Part shown: piece by piece, positions 24,943 through 33,299 of the stretch
How the letters are laid out: each line of letters opens with the position of its first letter
Position numbering within the stretch: position 1 is the stretch's first letter
DNA from: a virus
Length of the DNA: 64,000 nt
IMG/VR virus record: IMGVR_UViG_3300049911_000129
Coordinates: 1 to 64,000 of that record
Strand: one strand, 5' to 3'
The notes under the pieces: model-generated
The model's input: the letters and a program-made list of their open reading frames with translations, nothing else
What the model was told of the DNA's origin: nothing
Databases searched by the model: none
Program-made: the position numbers and the translations under genes

Positions 24943-26655
24943 ATGGGCATCCCGATCAGGACAAGGGACGCGGTCTCGCAGCTGCCCTCGGCGACATCGG
25001 GGCTGCACGTCGAGTGGTTCTCCGACCCGTCCGACACCAATCCGTTTTTCTACATCGTCAACGAGTACGGCGTGTATGAGGCGTTCGGTATCAACGTCAC
25101 CGCGCTGCTTGGCCCTACGGGGCTCATTGACGACATCGACCCGGGCATCTCGGTTGTCGGACCGACCGGCACCGCAGGCCCACAGGGAAGCATCGGACCC
25201 ACCGGTACGGCCGGACCGCAGGGGAGTCTGGGACCGACCGGGACCGCAGGCCCGCAGGGATCGATCGGCCCGACCGGGACGGCCGGCCCCCAGGGCAGCG
25301 TCGGACCGACGGGCACGGCTGGCCCTCAGGGATCCATAGGCCCGACCGGGACCGCGGGACTGCAGGGGAGCCTGGGCCCGACCGGAACAGCTGGGGCACA
25401 GGGATCCATAGGACCGACCGGGACGGCCGGCCCCCAGGGGAGCCTGGGACCGACAGGCACAGCCGGACCGCAGGGGAGTATCGGACCGACCGGGACGGCC
25501 GGCCCTCAGGGCAGCGTAGGTCCTACGGGACCTGGCGTTGGCTCGATGGGCCCGACCGGGACCGCGGGACCGCAGGGATCCATAGGCCCGACCGGCACGG
25601 CCGGCCCCCAGGGCAGCATAGGGCCGACCGGAACCGCGGGTCCCCAGGGGAGCTTGGGCCCGACCGGGACCGCGGGGCCACAGGGCAGCGTCGGACCGAC
25701 CGGACCGCAGGGCACCATAGGCCCGAGCGGTGGTCCCCAGGGTTCCATGGGCCCGACTGGCACGGCCGGTCCGCAAGGATCGGTTGGACCTCAGGGCAGC
25801 GTTGGTCCGACCGGGACGGCGGGTCCCCAGGGCAGCGTCGGACCGACCGGGACCGCAGGCCCGCAGGGATCGATCGGCCCGACCGGGACGGCCGGCCCCC
25901 AGGGCAGCGTCGGACCGACGGGCACAGCCGGACCGCAGGGCAGCATAGGTCCTACAGGTCAGGGCACCGTTGGACCGACCGGAACCGCGGGTCCACAGGG
26001 TTCCATAGGCCCGACCGGGACCGCGGGTCCCCAGGGCAGCATCGGACCGACCGGGACCGCGGGACCGCAGGGCAGCGTAGGTCCTACGGGTAAGGGCGAT
26101 CCAGGACCGACCGGGACCGCGGGACCGCAGGGATCCATAGGCCCGACAGGGACCGCGGGGCCTCAGGGCACCATCGGCCCTACCGGCACGGCCGGGCCCC
26201 AGGGAAGCGTAGGCCCCACCGGCACGGCGGGTCCTCAGGGATCTGTCGGCCCGACCGGGACCGTAGGCCCGCAGGGCACCATAGGCCCAACAGGACCAGC
26301 AATCGGGCTCGGCGCCCAGGTGGACGTGGAGTTTGACGACGGAACGACGCAGCTTGCTGCGGCCGATGACCAGAACAACAGGGCGGTGGTCGTGGTTGCG
26401 GAGTGCATCGTGTCGTGCTCCGGCACGAACGACCACGCGACGTTCGAGGTCGGATGGCCGGCGGATTCGGACGCGGTCCTGTCCGCTGCTCAGATGGAAG
26501 CGGCAGGCGTCGGGGACATACTCATCGGGGCTGGTATGCTGCCAGCGACGGCGGTGCTCAGCGCGACTGTCACGGACGGCGGGACGCCCGACCAGGACGA
26601 CGGCGGGGAGTTCCTGTTCACCGTGCTGATCATGCCGCAGCTGCAGCTGAACTAG
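24943..26655 (+). CDS. Collagen-like fibre protein
   Basis: ATG after GGGGGTAGG, 570 residues. An N-terminal ~70-residue globular anchor, then about 380 residues of Gly-X-Y triplets built from the 12-residue unit [11 protein letters not shown](I/V/L), then a ~115-residue beta-rich C-terminal domain that could trimerise the triple helix. Short breaks ([18 protein letters not shown]) interrupt the register. Collagen-like phage proteins form trimeric fibres; the position after capsid and decoration genes suggests a head fibre. Confidence 0.85.
   Translation: MGIPIRTRDAVSQLPSATSGLHVEWFSDPSDTNPFFYIVNEYGVYEAFGINVTALLGPTGLIDDIDPGISVVGPTGTAGPQGSIGPTGTAGPQGSLGPTGTAGPQGSIGPTGTAGPQGSVGPTGTAGPQGSIGPTGTAGLQGSLGPTGTAGAQGSIGPTGTAGPQGSLGPTGTAGPQGSIGPTGTAGPQGSVGPTGPGVGSMGPTGTAGPQGSIGPTGTAGPQGSIGPTGTAGPQGSLGPTGTAGPQGSVGPTGPQGTIGPSGGPQGSMGPTGTAGPQGSVGPQGSVGPTGTAGPQGSVGPTGTAGPQGSIGPTGTAGPQGSVGPTGTAGPQGSIGPTGQGTVGPTGTAGPQGSIGPTGTAGPQGSIGPTGTAGPQGSVGPTGKGDPGPTGTAGPQGSIGPTGTAGPQGTIGPTGTAGPQGSVGPTGTAGPQGSVGPTGTVGPQGTIGPTGPAIGLGAQVDVEFDDGTTQLAAADDQNNRAVVVVAECIVSCSGTNDHATFEVGWPADSDAVLSAAQMEAAGVGDILIGAGMLPATAVLSATVTDGGTPDQDDGGEFLFTVLIMPQLQLN
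25159..26300 (+). repeat. Collagen-type tandem repeat (36-bp unit)
   Basis: About thirty in-frame 36-base units encode [12 protein letters not shown]. Many share long identical stretches (CCGACCGGGACC, CCGCAGGG), which makes the region prone to slippage and to assembly collapse. The reading frame stays open throughout. Confidence 0.9.
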
Positions 26656-26716
26656 CGGACAACAGAATAGACGGTCGCGGGGAGGAAAACGGCCCCGGAC
26701 CCGGAACGTAACCTCG

Positions 26717-26748
26717 AGGGGGACGGACCTGGACCGGGTCGTCCCCCT
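26717..26748 (+). terminator. Strong hairpin after collagen-like gene
   Basis: AGGGGGACG (26717-26725) and CGTCCCCCT (26740-26748) form a 9-pair perfect stem around a 14-base loop that can fold further (GACC/GGTC). Only TT follows. Likely a transcription terminator or processing hairpin in a 115-base gap. Confidence 0.6.
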
Positions 26749-26770
26749 TGCGCTTTGCGGGAAGTGAGAC

Positions 26771-27319
26771 ATGAGCGACGACGAGGACCAGCAGGGACAG
26801 GCGTCCAACAACAAGCTGTGGCGCGCGAGCGCGGAGAGCAGGGCCGAGACCGAGCGCCAGGACATAGACGACGCCAACGCCCATGACCAGGCGGTGATCG
26901 ATGCCAAGGACCGGGCGGATGACGTTGCTCAGGAGGAGCCGAGCGGACGGGTCTCGAACAGGGATCTGTGGCGGCTGAGCGCGGTCATGAACGACCGGTG
27001 CAGCGCCATTGATCACGGCCTGCAGTCTATGCTGGACCACGTCGACTCTGGGTTCGATGACCTGCGGGCCAATATGCGCGACCTGCGTGGGGTCGTGAAC
27101 GAGCAGCTGCACGCGCAGGATCAGCGGATCGCCGAGGGCCATGCGGAGGTCGACAAGCTGCGAGAGGTGATAGAGCCGATGCGCCGCGGGTGGGACATCA
27201 GGGTCGCGCTGCTGAAGGGCAGTTGGAAGCTTACCGGTGCGATGATCGGCGCGGCTGCCGTGATCAGTGGGCTAATTGTGCGGTTCGGGCCGCCCTGGTT
27301 TTGGCACTTCGGGATATAG
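26771..27319 (+). CDS. Coiled-coil protein with C-terminal membrane anchor (XhlA-like layout)
   Basis: 182 residues, ATG after GGGAAGTGAG. Highly charged helical N-terminus (SNNKLWRASAESRAETER; a similar SNRDLWRLSAV occurs later), a long coiled coil, then a single membrane helix (LTGAMIGAAAVISGLIVRF) and a short tail. This is the arrangement of XhlA-type lysis accessory proteins, but it could equally be a membrane-contact protein of the virion. It overlaps the next gene. Confidence 0.55.
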   Translation: MSDDEDQQGQASNNKLWRASAESRAETERQDIDDANAHDQAVIDAKDRADDVAQEEPSGRVSNRDLWRLSAVMNDRCSAIDHGLQSMLDHVDSGFDDLRANMRDLRGVVNEQLHAQDQRIAEGHAEVDKLREVIEPMRRGWDIRVALLKGSWKLTGAMIGAAAVISGLIVRFGPPWFWHFGI

Positions 27320-27723
27320 TCGCGGCGCTGCCCGATAGGGTCACGGGGATCATAGGCTCGTGGCGCTTCGTGTTGGGCGAGATCGGCCTTTTGATCATCT
27401 GGGCCGCGGTGAACGTCATCATGGTCGAGGGGCACAAGTGGGACCCGTACCCGTTTGTCCTCCTGAACCTGGTGTTCGGGTTGCAGGCCGCGCTCATTGG
27501 GCCGATTATCATGATGAGCCAGGCCAGGCAGGAGGCGAGGGACAAGCGGATCGCGAGCCTGGAGCTGCAGCTGACCAGGGACTTCGAGACGTTGACTACG
27601 CGGCTGCTCGACAAGCTCGAGGGCAACGAGGTCAAGCAGTCGATGATGGTGGGGCGCATGGAGGCGCTCCTCGTAGAGCTCGAGCTGAGACAGCGGGCAA
27701 TGGAGGAATCGGATGAGCGATAA
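27301..27723 (+). CDS. DUF1003-family membrane protein
   Basis: The start is uncertain: TTG 27301 is the only in-frame candidate close before the conserved part and overlaps the previous stop by 19 bases; no clear ribosome site. About 140 residues. GSWRF near the N-terminus, a first membrane helix (LLIIWAAVNVIMV), the diagnostic WDPYPFVLLNLV, a second helix, and IIMMSQARQEARDKR then a helical tail match the DUF1003 family as I remember it. That family is of unknown function and usually chromosomal, so its presence in a phage is of note. Confidence 0.65.
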   Translation: MALRDIVAALPDRVTGIIGSWRFVLGEIGLLIIWAAVNVIMVEGHKWDPYPFVLLNLVFGLQAALIGPIIMMSQARQEARDKRIASLELQLTRDFETLTTRLLDKLEGNEVKQSMMVGRMEALLVELELRQRAMEESDER

Positions 27724-28219
27724 GCCGACACAGGTCATCTACAGTACCCAGGACAGGACGGTCCGCGAGTGCGTGCAGGCGCTGCTCGGGCTCAAGGACA
27801 TCGAGATCCTGTCGAGCGCTGCGCGGGCGACCGTGGTTGCGCTGGCGGTCGAGGGCAACATTGTCCAGCTGGAGCACGCCGGCTTCGGGCAGCTGGAGCT
27901 GCTGCTTGACGTCACAAACGCCGACACGGACGCTGGCGATACGCTGGACGTCTTCGTTGACAGCTCGATAGACGGCGTCACGTGGGTGAACATCTGCCAC
28001 TTCACGCAGGTCGTCGGCACCGATGCCGCGACCAAGCTCGTGGCGATCATCCCGCGGACTGGCACTGGCGCGGTAGCTAACGTGACGTCGAACTTGGCGG
28101 CCGGCAACGTGCGGAACTTCATCGGATCCTGGCTGCGCTCCCGCGCGACGCGTGTGGAGGCCGCGGGTCTGGGCGCCATGTCGTTCACGTACTCGCTCAA
28201 GGCGTGCTTGAAGCCGTAG
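27713..28219 (+). CDS. Structural protein, decoration/neck type
   Basis: ATG overlaps the previous stop region. 168 residues, beta-sandwich-like: LDVFVDSSIDGVTWVNIC followed by HFTQVVG resembles domains of phage structural proteins with the S.DG.TW box. No catalytic motif. Sits between the membrane genes and the head-tail connectors, so a capsid- or neck-associated role is likely. Confidence 0.55.
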   Translation: MSDKPTQVIYSTQDRTVRECVQALLGLKDIEILSSAARATVVALAVEGNIVQLEHAGFGQLELLLDVTNADTDAGDTLDVFVDSSIDGVTWVNICHFTQVVGTDAATKLVAIIPRTGTGAVANVTSNLAAGNVRNFIGSWLRSRATRVEAAGLGAMSFTYSLKACLKP

Positions 28220-28230
28220 GGGGACGAGAG

Positions 28231-28488
28231 ATGCCTAAGCGCAGGCTGACGATACGCAGGGGCGGCGACGTCATCGCCGTCCTGACTGGTGAGCGCCTCG
28301 AGGTGACGGACATCGGGACGCTCGACGGCTCGATGGTGTACCAGCTCGTGTCGCTGGGCGTGCCGGTGTCGAGGGAGGACCCGGGCGTCCGGTACGAGTT
28401 CTGGCGCGTGCAGGTGGGCGACATGGACTTCGCCACGGCGCTGGCCGAGTACATCGGGCAGTACGGGTTGGAAGTGGAGGCAAGCTAG
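28231..28488 (+). CDS. Hypothetical, 85 aa, head-tail region
   Basis: The start is placed at the ATG after GGGGGACGAGAG, the same 12-base leader that precedes the tail tube gene (30203-30214). Small alpha/beta protein (RLTIRRGGDVIAVLTGERLE). Not recognised; coupled to the connector gene that begins one base after its stop. Confidence 0.6.
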   Translation: MPKRRLTIRRGGDVIAVLTGERLEVTDIGTLDGSMVYQLVSLGVPVSREDPGVRYEFWRVQVGDMDFATALAEYIGQYGLEVEAS

Positions 28489-29607
28489 GTGCAGAGGTTC
28501 GACTGCGTCTGGAAGTTCAACAGCACGACGGGGGTCTTCACCGACTACTCGGCGGTCGCAGGCCGCGGCGGCGCGGCAATCTCTGTGCAGGGGACGGACA
28601 AGCTGTACTTCGGGCACGGCGACTGGCTGAGCGGCATCCTCGCCATGGTGGACTCCTACGTCGCAGGCGTGCAGTACGTGGTGGAGCAGTGGGCCGGGGA
28701 CGGGTGGAAGGAGCTGCCGACGGCCGAGTCGTACACGGATCTCCCGATCGGCTTCGACGTCATCGAGCAGGCGTTCGACTTCACCGGCCACGGGGTCATG
28801 GAGTGGGGGCGCAGCAGGTTCAACTGGTTCGAGAAGGTGCCGGTGGACGACACGTGGCCCGAGGTCGGGCCGCCTCCGGCTCCGCCGGGCGCCGTGGTGC
28901 CGGACACGGAGTCGAGGTTCTGGGTGCGCATCCGGTTCCTGAGCGGCGGGCCGGTCGTGATAGACAGGCTCCTGCCGCTGCTGTTCAACACGTACGCGAC
29001 GTACTCCGGGCTCGCGTCGTTCATGAGCCTGCCGGAGTTCGACGAGCAGGTCCAGCCGACGGCCACCGAGGTACGGAAGATCATCCGCCGGCACGAGGAC
29101 TGGCTCGATTCCTACACGCGGCGCGCGTGGAGGCCGAGGTATGTCCGGAACGAGACGCAGGACTTCAACGCGTACGGGATACCGCTGAACCGCAGGCCCA
29201 TCCTGTTCGTGACGAGCGTCGGACTGTGGAACGGGTCGTCGTTCGTGCCGATGGTTCTGGGGCGGGACCAGGAGGCGTACGTCGACCGGTACCTGTCGAT
29301 GGTCTACCCGAACACGCCCAGCTTCCGGCTGCGCTACTACAGCTACCTGCTGTCGAAGTACCTGCGCCAGCCGCGGAGCTTCCAGGTGAGCTACGTCTAC
29401 GGCGAGGACTTCGAGCTGTCTGACACTGGGTCCACGGCCGAGGGCATCGTGCTGAGGCGCGCGGCGGCCGACCTGGTGACGAACGGCGACTGGTCGAAGT
29501 TCCTGACCAGCGGGTTGGATGTGCTACCGAAGCCGGAGAAGGTCAGGGAGTGGAGCGAGAAGGCGCAGGACGCGGCCGACAACCTGAGGGCCCTCTACAC
29601 GGCGTAA
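28489..29607 (+). CDS. Head-tail connector/adaptor-like protein
   Basis: GTG directly after the previous TAG, 372 residues. The N-terminal ~180 residues are beta-rich (WVRIRFLSGGPVVIDR). The central part TATEVRKIIRRHEDWLDSYT resembles gp6/gp15-type adaptor proteins that ring the portal, and the C-terminus is helical (KVREWSEKAQDAADNLRALY). Location between head and tail tube genes supports a connector role; the beta-rich N-terminal half is unusual for the family. Confidence 0.6.
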   Translation: MQRFDCVWKFNSTTGVFTDYSAVAGRGGAAISVQGTDKLYFGHGDWLSGILAMVDSYVAGVQYVVEQWAGDGWKELPTAESYTDLPIGFDVIEQAFDFTGHGVMEWGRSRFNWFEKVPVDDTWPEVGPPPAPPGAVVPDTESRFWVRIRFLSGGPVVIDRLLPLLFNTYATYSGLASFMSLPEFDEQVQPTATEVRKIIRRHEDWLDSYTRRAWRPRYVRNETQDFNAYGIPLNRRPILFVTSVGLWNGSSFVPMVLGRDQEAYVDRYLSMVYPNTPSFRLRYYSYLLSKYLRQPRSFQVSYVYGEDFELSDTGSTAEGIVLRRAAADLVTNGDWSKFLTSGLDVLPKPEKVREWSEKAQDAADNLRALYTA

Positions 29608-29644
29608 GGGCTTCGCACGGGTGCAGAACGGGATAGGATAGAAG

Positions 29645-30202
29645 ATGATCGACAGGTATGGCCCGCCGGACCAGCAGATCCGCGGTGGGACCGTCACGAC
29701 CCATACGCCGTCGCTCGAGGGGTACGGCAACGAGCCGATACCCGACGAGATCGTGCGCGACCTACTCATGGATCAGTGGATAGAGTCCGAGGGGGCGCCG
29801 CGTCCCGTCATCGTTGTGCAGAACGACCAGATGCAGCAGGACATGCGGCGCAGCGACATCATCGCTGTCCACGTCGCGGACTATCGGACTGAGTTCGTCG
29901 GCCACAGGCACGAGCACGTCAGCCTCGAGATACCGGTCGACATCGAGATCAAGACGGTCAAGGATCGACAGCGCCTGTGGAACCTGTTCGCAGAGGTGCG
30001 GCGCATCATCTTCAAGAATATACTCGCGGTACGGCCCTACCAGTCCATCTACTTCGACGGGTTTAAGCCGGACTACGAGGGGCTGGCTAAGTTTCACACC
30101 GGAACCGTAAGCATCAGGTTGACGGCGGATATGCTGCCGTGGCACTCGATGGTGGTCGAGGACATGGAGAGCCCCAACGTCGACCCGGATGTGGTGCCAT
30201 AG
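29645..30202 (+). CDS. Tail completion/head-tail joining protein
   Basis: ATG after GGATAGAAG. 185 residues with an alpha/beta core (HEHVSLEIPVDIEIKTVKDR followed by a helix with EVRRIIFKNI), the pattern of small tail-terminator proteins encoded just before the tail tube. Assignment rests mainly on gene order. Confidence 0.55.
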   Translation: MIDRYGPPDQQIRGGTVTTHTPSLEGYGNEPIPDEIVRDLLMDQWIESEGAPRPVIVVQNDQMQQDMRRSDIIAVHVADYRTEFVGHRHEHVSLEIPVDIEIKTVKDRQRLWNLFAEVRRIIFKNILAVRPYQSIYFDGFKPDYEGLAKFHTGTVSIRLTADMLPWHSMVVEDMESPNVDPDVVP

Positions 30203-30214
30203 GGGGGACGAGAG

Positions 30215-31258
30215 ATGACTACTATCTACAGGACCGAGCATTGCCTGGTACTGTTCTCGACCGAGGGTACGTGGGGCACGCGGGCGCAGCCCTCCAAGCG
30301 GTTCGGGATCCATGAGGCGGTAACCGTGCCGGACATGGAGAACGAGTGGTACCCGTTCTTCGGAGTGGCGTCCGGGAGGTCGCGGGACACTATCCTGCGC
30401 GGCCGGCTCGCCTTCCGCGGTGGGGTGCCGGACATCCGGCTCCAGTCCACTACCGACCTGAAGGCCCTGCTGGCGCTCATGCTCGGGCGCGTGTCCGGGA
30501 CCACGGTTCTCGAGGGGGTCGGGGCGAGCGACGAGCGCGTCCCGTCGATGACGCTGCAGGTCGCCATGCGCGACACGTCCGGCAACTACTCGTTCATCCG
30601 CGAGTTCTACGGCGGCAAGGTCGGGAGGGCGTCGCTAAAGGCGGCCGAGGGCGAGGAGCTGCGGCTCAGCCTCGACGACGTCATCTTCAAGGACATGGCG
30701 CACAACCGCTCGGGCGTCTCGAAGTACAACGCCGCGGTCATGCTCGGCACCGATCCGGGGGCGTCCGGGGCGCCGAGGTTCCTGTTCGCCGGCGCGACGA
30801 TACAGGCGGCCGGCGTGACGCTCGCGAAGGTCAAGCGGTTCAACCTGACCGTCGACAACCAGCTGGAGGCCAAGTACTACTTGAGCAAGGCCGCGGGCGA
30901 CCCGACCAACCTCACGCAGGTGCCCAACGACATCGTCGAGGGAAGGCGCGCCTACACGTTGGAGGTCGAGCTCGACGTGTCCAACATGGCCGACCTCGAG
31001 CTGTTCGACCTGCTGGTGAACCAGGGTGCGGCGGCTCCCGGCGGCGCCACGATCGGGTTCTCCGTGGTGATGCAGTTCCAGCTCTCCGAGGGCACGTCCG
31101 GGACGCTGACCATCGTATGCTCGACGGGCGCGACGTCTGCGCATCCGGGGGCCGTGATCAGGAGCGGCAAGATCAACGTCCCGCCACCGCCGACCGGGTA
31201 CTTCCCGAGCGTCTGGGCGATGGACGTGGACCACGTCATCATCACCACGCCGATATAG
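30215..31258 (+). CDS. Major tail tube protein
   Basis: ATG after GGGGGGACGAGAG. 347 residues, beta-rich. The block FAGATIQAAGVTLAKVKRFN followed by LTVDNQLEA is typical of phage tail tube proteins, where a beta-hairpin arm completes the neighbouring subunit. It is followed by the chaperone frameshift gene and tape measure, as expected. No sheath gene accompanies it, so the tail is non-contractile. Confidence 0.75.
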   Translation: MTTIYRTEHCLVLFSTEGTWGTRAQPSKRFGIHEAVTVPDMENEWYPFFGVASGRSRDTILRGRLAFRGGVPDIRLQSTTDLKALLALMLGRVSGTTVLEGVGASDERVPSMTLQVAMRDTSGNYSFIREFYGGKVGRASLKAAEGEELRLSLDDVIFKDMAHNRSGVSKYNAAVMLGTDPGASGAPRFLFAGATIQAAGVTLAKVKRFNLTVDNQLEAKYYLSKAAGDPTNLTQVPNDIVEGRRAYTLEVELDVSNMADLELFDLLVNQGAAAPGGATIGFSVVMQFQLSEGTSGTLTIVCSTGATSAHPGAVIRSGKINVPPPPTGYFPSVWAMDVDHVIITTPI

Positions 31259-31270
31259 CGGGGAGGCGAC

Positions 31271-31414
31271 ATGCCGACGCCGACATTGACACCAACGCGG
31301 ACGCCCACGCTGGCGCCCGGGCAGGAACCCGACAGGGAGCCCTACTACCAGCCCGAGCGGCTCTGCCCGGCGCAGAAGCAGGAGGGCGGGTGGAGGGCCC
31401 GACCGCGCGGGTAG
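31271..31414 (+). CDS. Small Pro/Thr-rich protein, 47 aa
   Basis: ATG 4-5 bases after GGGGAGG, 47 codons. Starts PTPTLTPTRTPTLAPG, a low-complexity PT repeat, then a polar tail. Its stop codon lies in the stem-loop at 31405-31426. Short, but the ribosome site and conserved-looking PT repeat argue that it is translated. Unknown role between tube and chaperone genes. Confidence 0.45.
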   Translation: MPTPTLTPTRTPTLAPGQEPDREPYYQPERLCPAQKQEGGWRARPRG

Positions 31415-31426
31415 AATCACCCGCGC
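31405..31426 (+). terminator. Perfect 8-pair stem-loop over a stop codon
   Basis: GCGCGGGT (31405-31412), loop AGAATC, ACCCGCGC (31419-31426). The TAG of the 47-residue gene spans the stem and loop. No T-run. It may lower transcription or block ribosome read-through between the abundant tube protein and the chaperones. Confidence 0.6.
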
Positions 31427-31488
31427 ATTCCGACAAGTGTAGGTAAGTCCCGGCGCACTCCGTAGGCGCGGGGGAAAGGAGGCACACG

Positions 31489-31893
31489 GTGCCCACAACG
31501 AAGAAGGATAGGATAGCAGCGACGCTGGCGGTCCTAGAGGCCGGCCAGCTGACGAAGGAGCTCGAGATCAGGATCACCGATGACCCTGACGAGGAGCCGC
31601 TGGTATTCCGCTACAAGCCACTCGGGTGGCTGGCGAAGTCCAGGGCCGTCTCCGCGGCGTCGGAGTTCGCGGCCAGGCAGAAGGGGGACAGCGGGGAGTA
31701 CGAGGTCAGCACGATCTTCCACCTCGACATCTACAAGGTGGTCGCGCTGCGGGCGATGCTCGTGGACCCGCCGATCCCGCTGGACGACAAGGTCCTCGAG
31801 AACATGCCGCCCGAGATCGGCGAGCAGTTCGACACGATCATACCGGACCCGTTCACGGTCCCGGCGAAGGCGGCCGCCATAAAAAAAGGGTAA
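31489..31893 (+). CDS. Tail assembly chaperone, short form (gpG-like)
   Basis: GTG after AAAGGAGG. 134 residues in the zero frame, ending at TAA 31891-31893. Helical protein placed between the tail tube and tape measure genes, the standard position for gpG. Its last codons, ATA AAA AAA GGG, contain a slippery heptamer, so a fraction of ribosomes would extend it into the next frame. Confidence 0.75.
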   Translation: MPTTKKDRIAATLAVLEAGQLTKELEIRITDDPDEEPLVFRYKPLGWLAKSRAVSAASEFAARQKGDSGEYEVSTIFHLDIYKVVALRAMLVDPPIPLDDKVLENMPPEIGEQFDTIIPDPFTVPAKAAAIKKG

Positions 31894-32090
31894 GCGGGCT
31901 CCTCCGCGGGGTGCGGACGCAGGAGCGTAGCGACGAGGACCTCGTGCGGGCCCACGTCGAGTTCACCCTCTTGAAGGCCGGCCTCCCATGGGAGGTGCTC
32001 GCGGCAGTCGACGAGGTCCGTCTGCTTGAGTACTACGCGATAGCGCTCACGGAGCGCGAGCTCGAGCGGGAGGCGGTACTCGGGGGATAG
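31489..32090 (+). CDS. Tail assembly chaperone, frameshifted long form (gpGT-like)
   Basis: Joins the first 133 codons of the short form to a 67-codon extension in the -1 frame (from 31887 to TAG 32090), giving about 200 residues. The extension (SGLLRGVRTQERSDEDLVRA ... EREAVLGG) has no start codon or ribosome site of its own. Read in the -1 frame it is collinear and protein-like (helical, WEVLAAVDEVRLLEYYA). In lambda and many siphophages the GT form binds the tape measure and the tube subunits. The next gene is the tape measure. Confidence 0.75.
31881..31887 (+). other. -1 programmed ribosomal frameshift site
   Basis: A AAA AAA in the correct zero-frame phasing (at A.AAA.AAA.G), the classical X XXY YYZ form. 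After slippage the next codon is AGG at 31887. The following GC-rich stretch (GGGCTCCTCCGCGGGG) could pause the ribosome. Confidence 0.8.
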
Positions 32091-32099
32091 GGAAGTAGT

Positions 32100-33299
32100 G
32101 TGACTACCGGGAACCAGGAAGTAGTCTTCCGAATGGTGCTGGACGCGTCCGACCTGCAGCGGGTCATGGCTGCGGGCGGCGTTGCCATGCCAGGCGGCGG
32201 GGTCGGTGGGCATCCTGCAGGCGGCGGCGGGACTGGCGTGATGGTTCGGCCGGACCCGTCGTTCATGTCCATCTTCAAGCCGCTCGCCGCGATGGAGATC
32301 ATAAAGGTCGGCATCAGCGAGCTGGTCCGGAGCAGCCAGGTCGTCGGGTCGTACGTGGACGCCTACCGCCGCATCTTCGGCGCGTTCGCCGACCTCATCA
32401 TGGCGGCGCTGTCGCCGTTCCTCAACGTCGGCATGCTCTTCATGACGACCATCTTGCAGTCGCTGATCCAGAGCGGCCTCTTCCAGAAGCTGCTGCTGTG
32501 GAGCCAGAGCCTGGCCAAGGACATGTCCAAGTGGATCAATGACCATGCGCCGCAGATCGAGGCGTTCGTCAAGAACGTGGTCGAGAGGACGGGCGACGTC
32601 TTCCGCATCATCGGCGACGTGGGCGGGTGGATCATCGACAAGTTCACCGACGTGACGGGCTGGCTCGACAACCACCTCGGCGGGTTCGGCAGCTTCGCCG
32701 CGGACGCGCTGCGGATCCTCGCGGTGATCGCCGCCGCGGTCGTCATCGGCAAGGGCATAAGCGCGGTGGTCCCGGGCATGGGCATGCTCGGTATGGGATG
32801 GGGCGCAGGGGGCGCAGGGCTGAGCCTCGGCAAGGGGCTGATGAGCATGGCGACCATGGGCCCCGGCGGCGTCGGTCCGCTCGGCGCACTCGGAACGGCC
32901 GGCCTCGGCATCGGGGGCGGCCTCCTGGCTGGCTACGGGCTGGAGAAGGCGGGGGCGCCTAACTGGGCACAGAACGCGGCGCGGGCAGGCCTGATGGGCG
33001 CCGGCATCGGCGGGATGTTCGGCCCGGAAGGCGCGCTGATCGGCGGCGGCCTAGGCCTGGGCATGGCCGGGCTGGAGGCGGCCGGCGTCCCGATCGACAA
33101 GATCCCCGGCTTGGGCAAGCTGTTCAAGCCGCCCGGCGGCGGGGGTGGCGGCGGGGGCGGCGACACGAACGTCCAGAACTCGGGCAACATCGTGAACCTG
33201 AACGTCGACGTCAGCGGCATGAAGGACCCGGAGGGCGCCGCCAAGCAGATGATCGAGGAAGCGAACAGGAACCTTGGATACCAGATGGGTCGCGGATAG
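32100..33299 (+). CDS. Short tape measure protein
   Basis: GTG start, 399 residues. Hydrophobic, Gly/Ala/Met-rich centre (several membrane-like helices, GLGIGGGLLAGYGLEKAG), amphipathic helices before it, a poly-Gly linker and a polar C-terminus (VNLNVDVSGMKDPEGAAKQM). Position after gpG/gpGT identifies it. Using the usual ~1.5 angstrom per residue ruler, the tail would be about 60 nm, short for a siphovirus. The end overlaps the RNase HII start. Confidence 0.75.
   Translation: MTTGNQEVVFRMVLDASDLQRVMAAGGVAMPGGGVGGHPAGGGGTGVMVRPDPSFMSIFKPLAAMEIIKVGISELVRSSQVVGSYVDAYRRIFGAFADLIMAALSPFLNVGMLFMTTILQSLIQSGLFQKLLLWSQSLAKDMSKWINDHAPQIEAFVKNVVERTGDVFRIIGDVGGWIIDKFTDVTGWLDNHLGGFGSFAADALRILAVIAAAVVIGKGISAVVPGMGMLGMGWGAGGAGLSLGKGLMSMATMGPGGVGPLGALGTAGLGIGGGLLAGYGLEKAGAPNWAQNAARAGLMGAGIGGMFGPEGALIGGGLGLGMAGLEAAGVPIDKIPGLGKLFKPPGGGGGGGGGDTNVQNSGNIVNLNVDVSGMKDPEGAAKQMIEEANRNLGYQMGRG

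Noticed and set aside
25159-26300. CRISPR-like array of regularly spaced repeats
   Set aside because: The period is 36 bases with no unique spacers; the units are contiguous and in frame, encoding collagen-type triplets.
24820-26907. Minus-strand frame with repetitive Arg/Ser/Gly-rich sequence
   Set aside because: It is the antisense of the collagen-like repeats; the + strand reading gives perfect Gly-X-Y periodicity with anchor and C-terminal domains.
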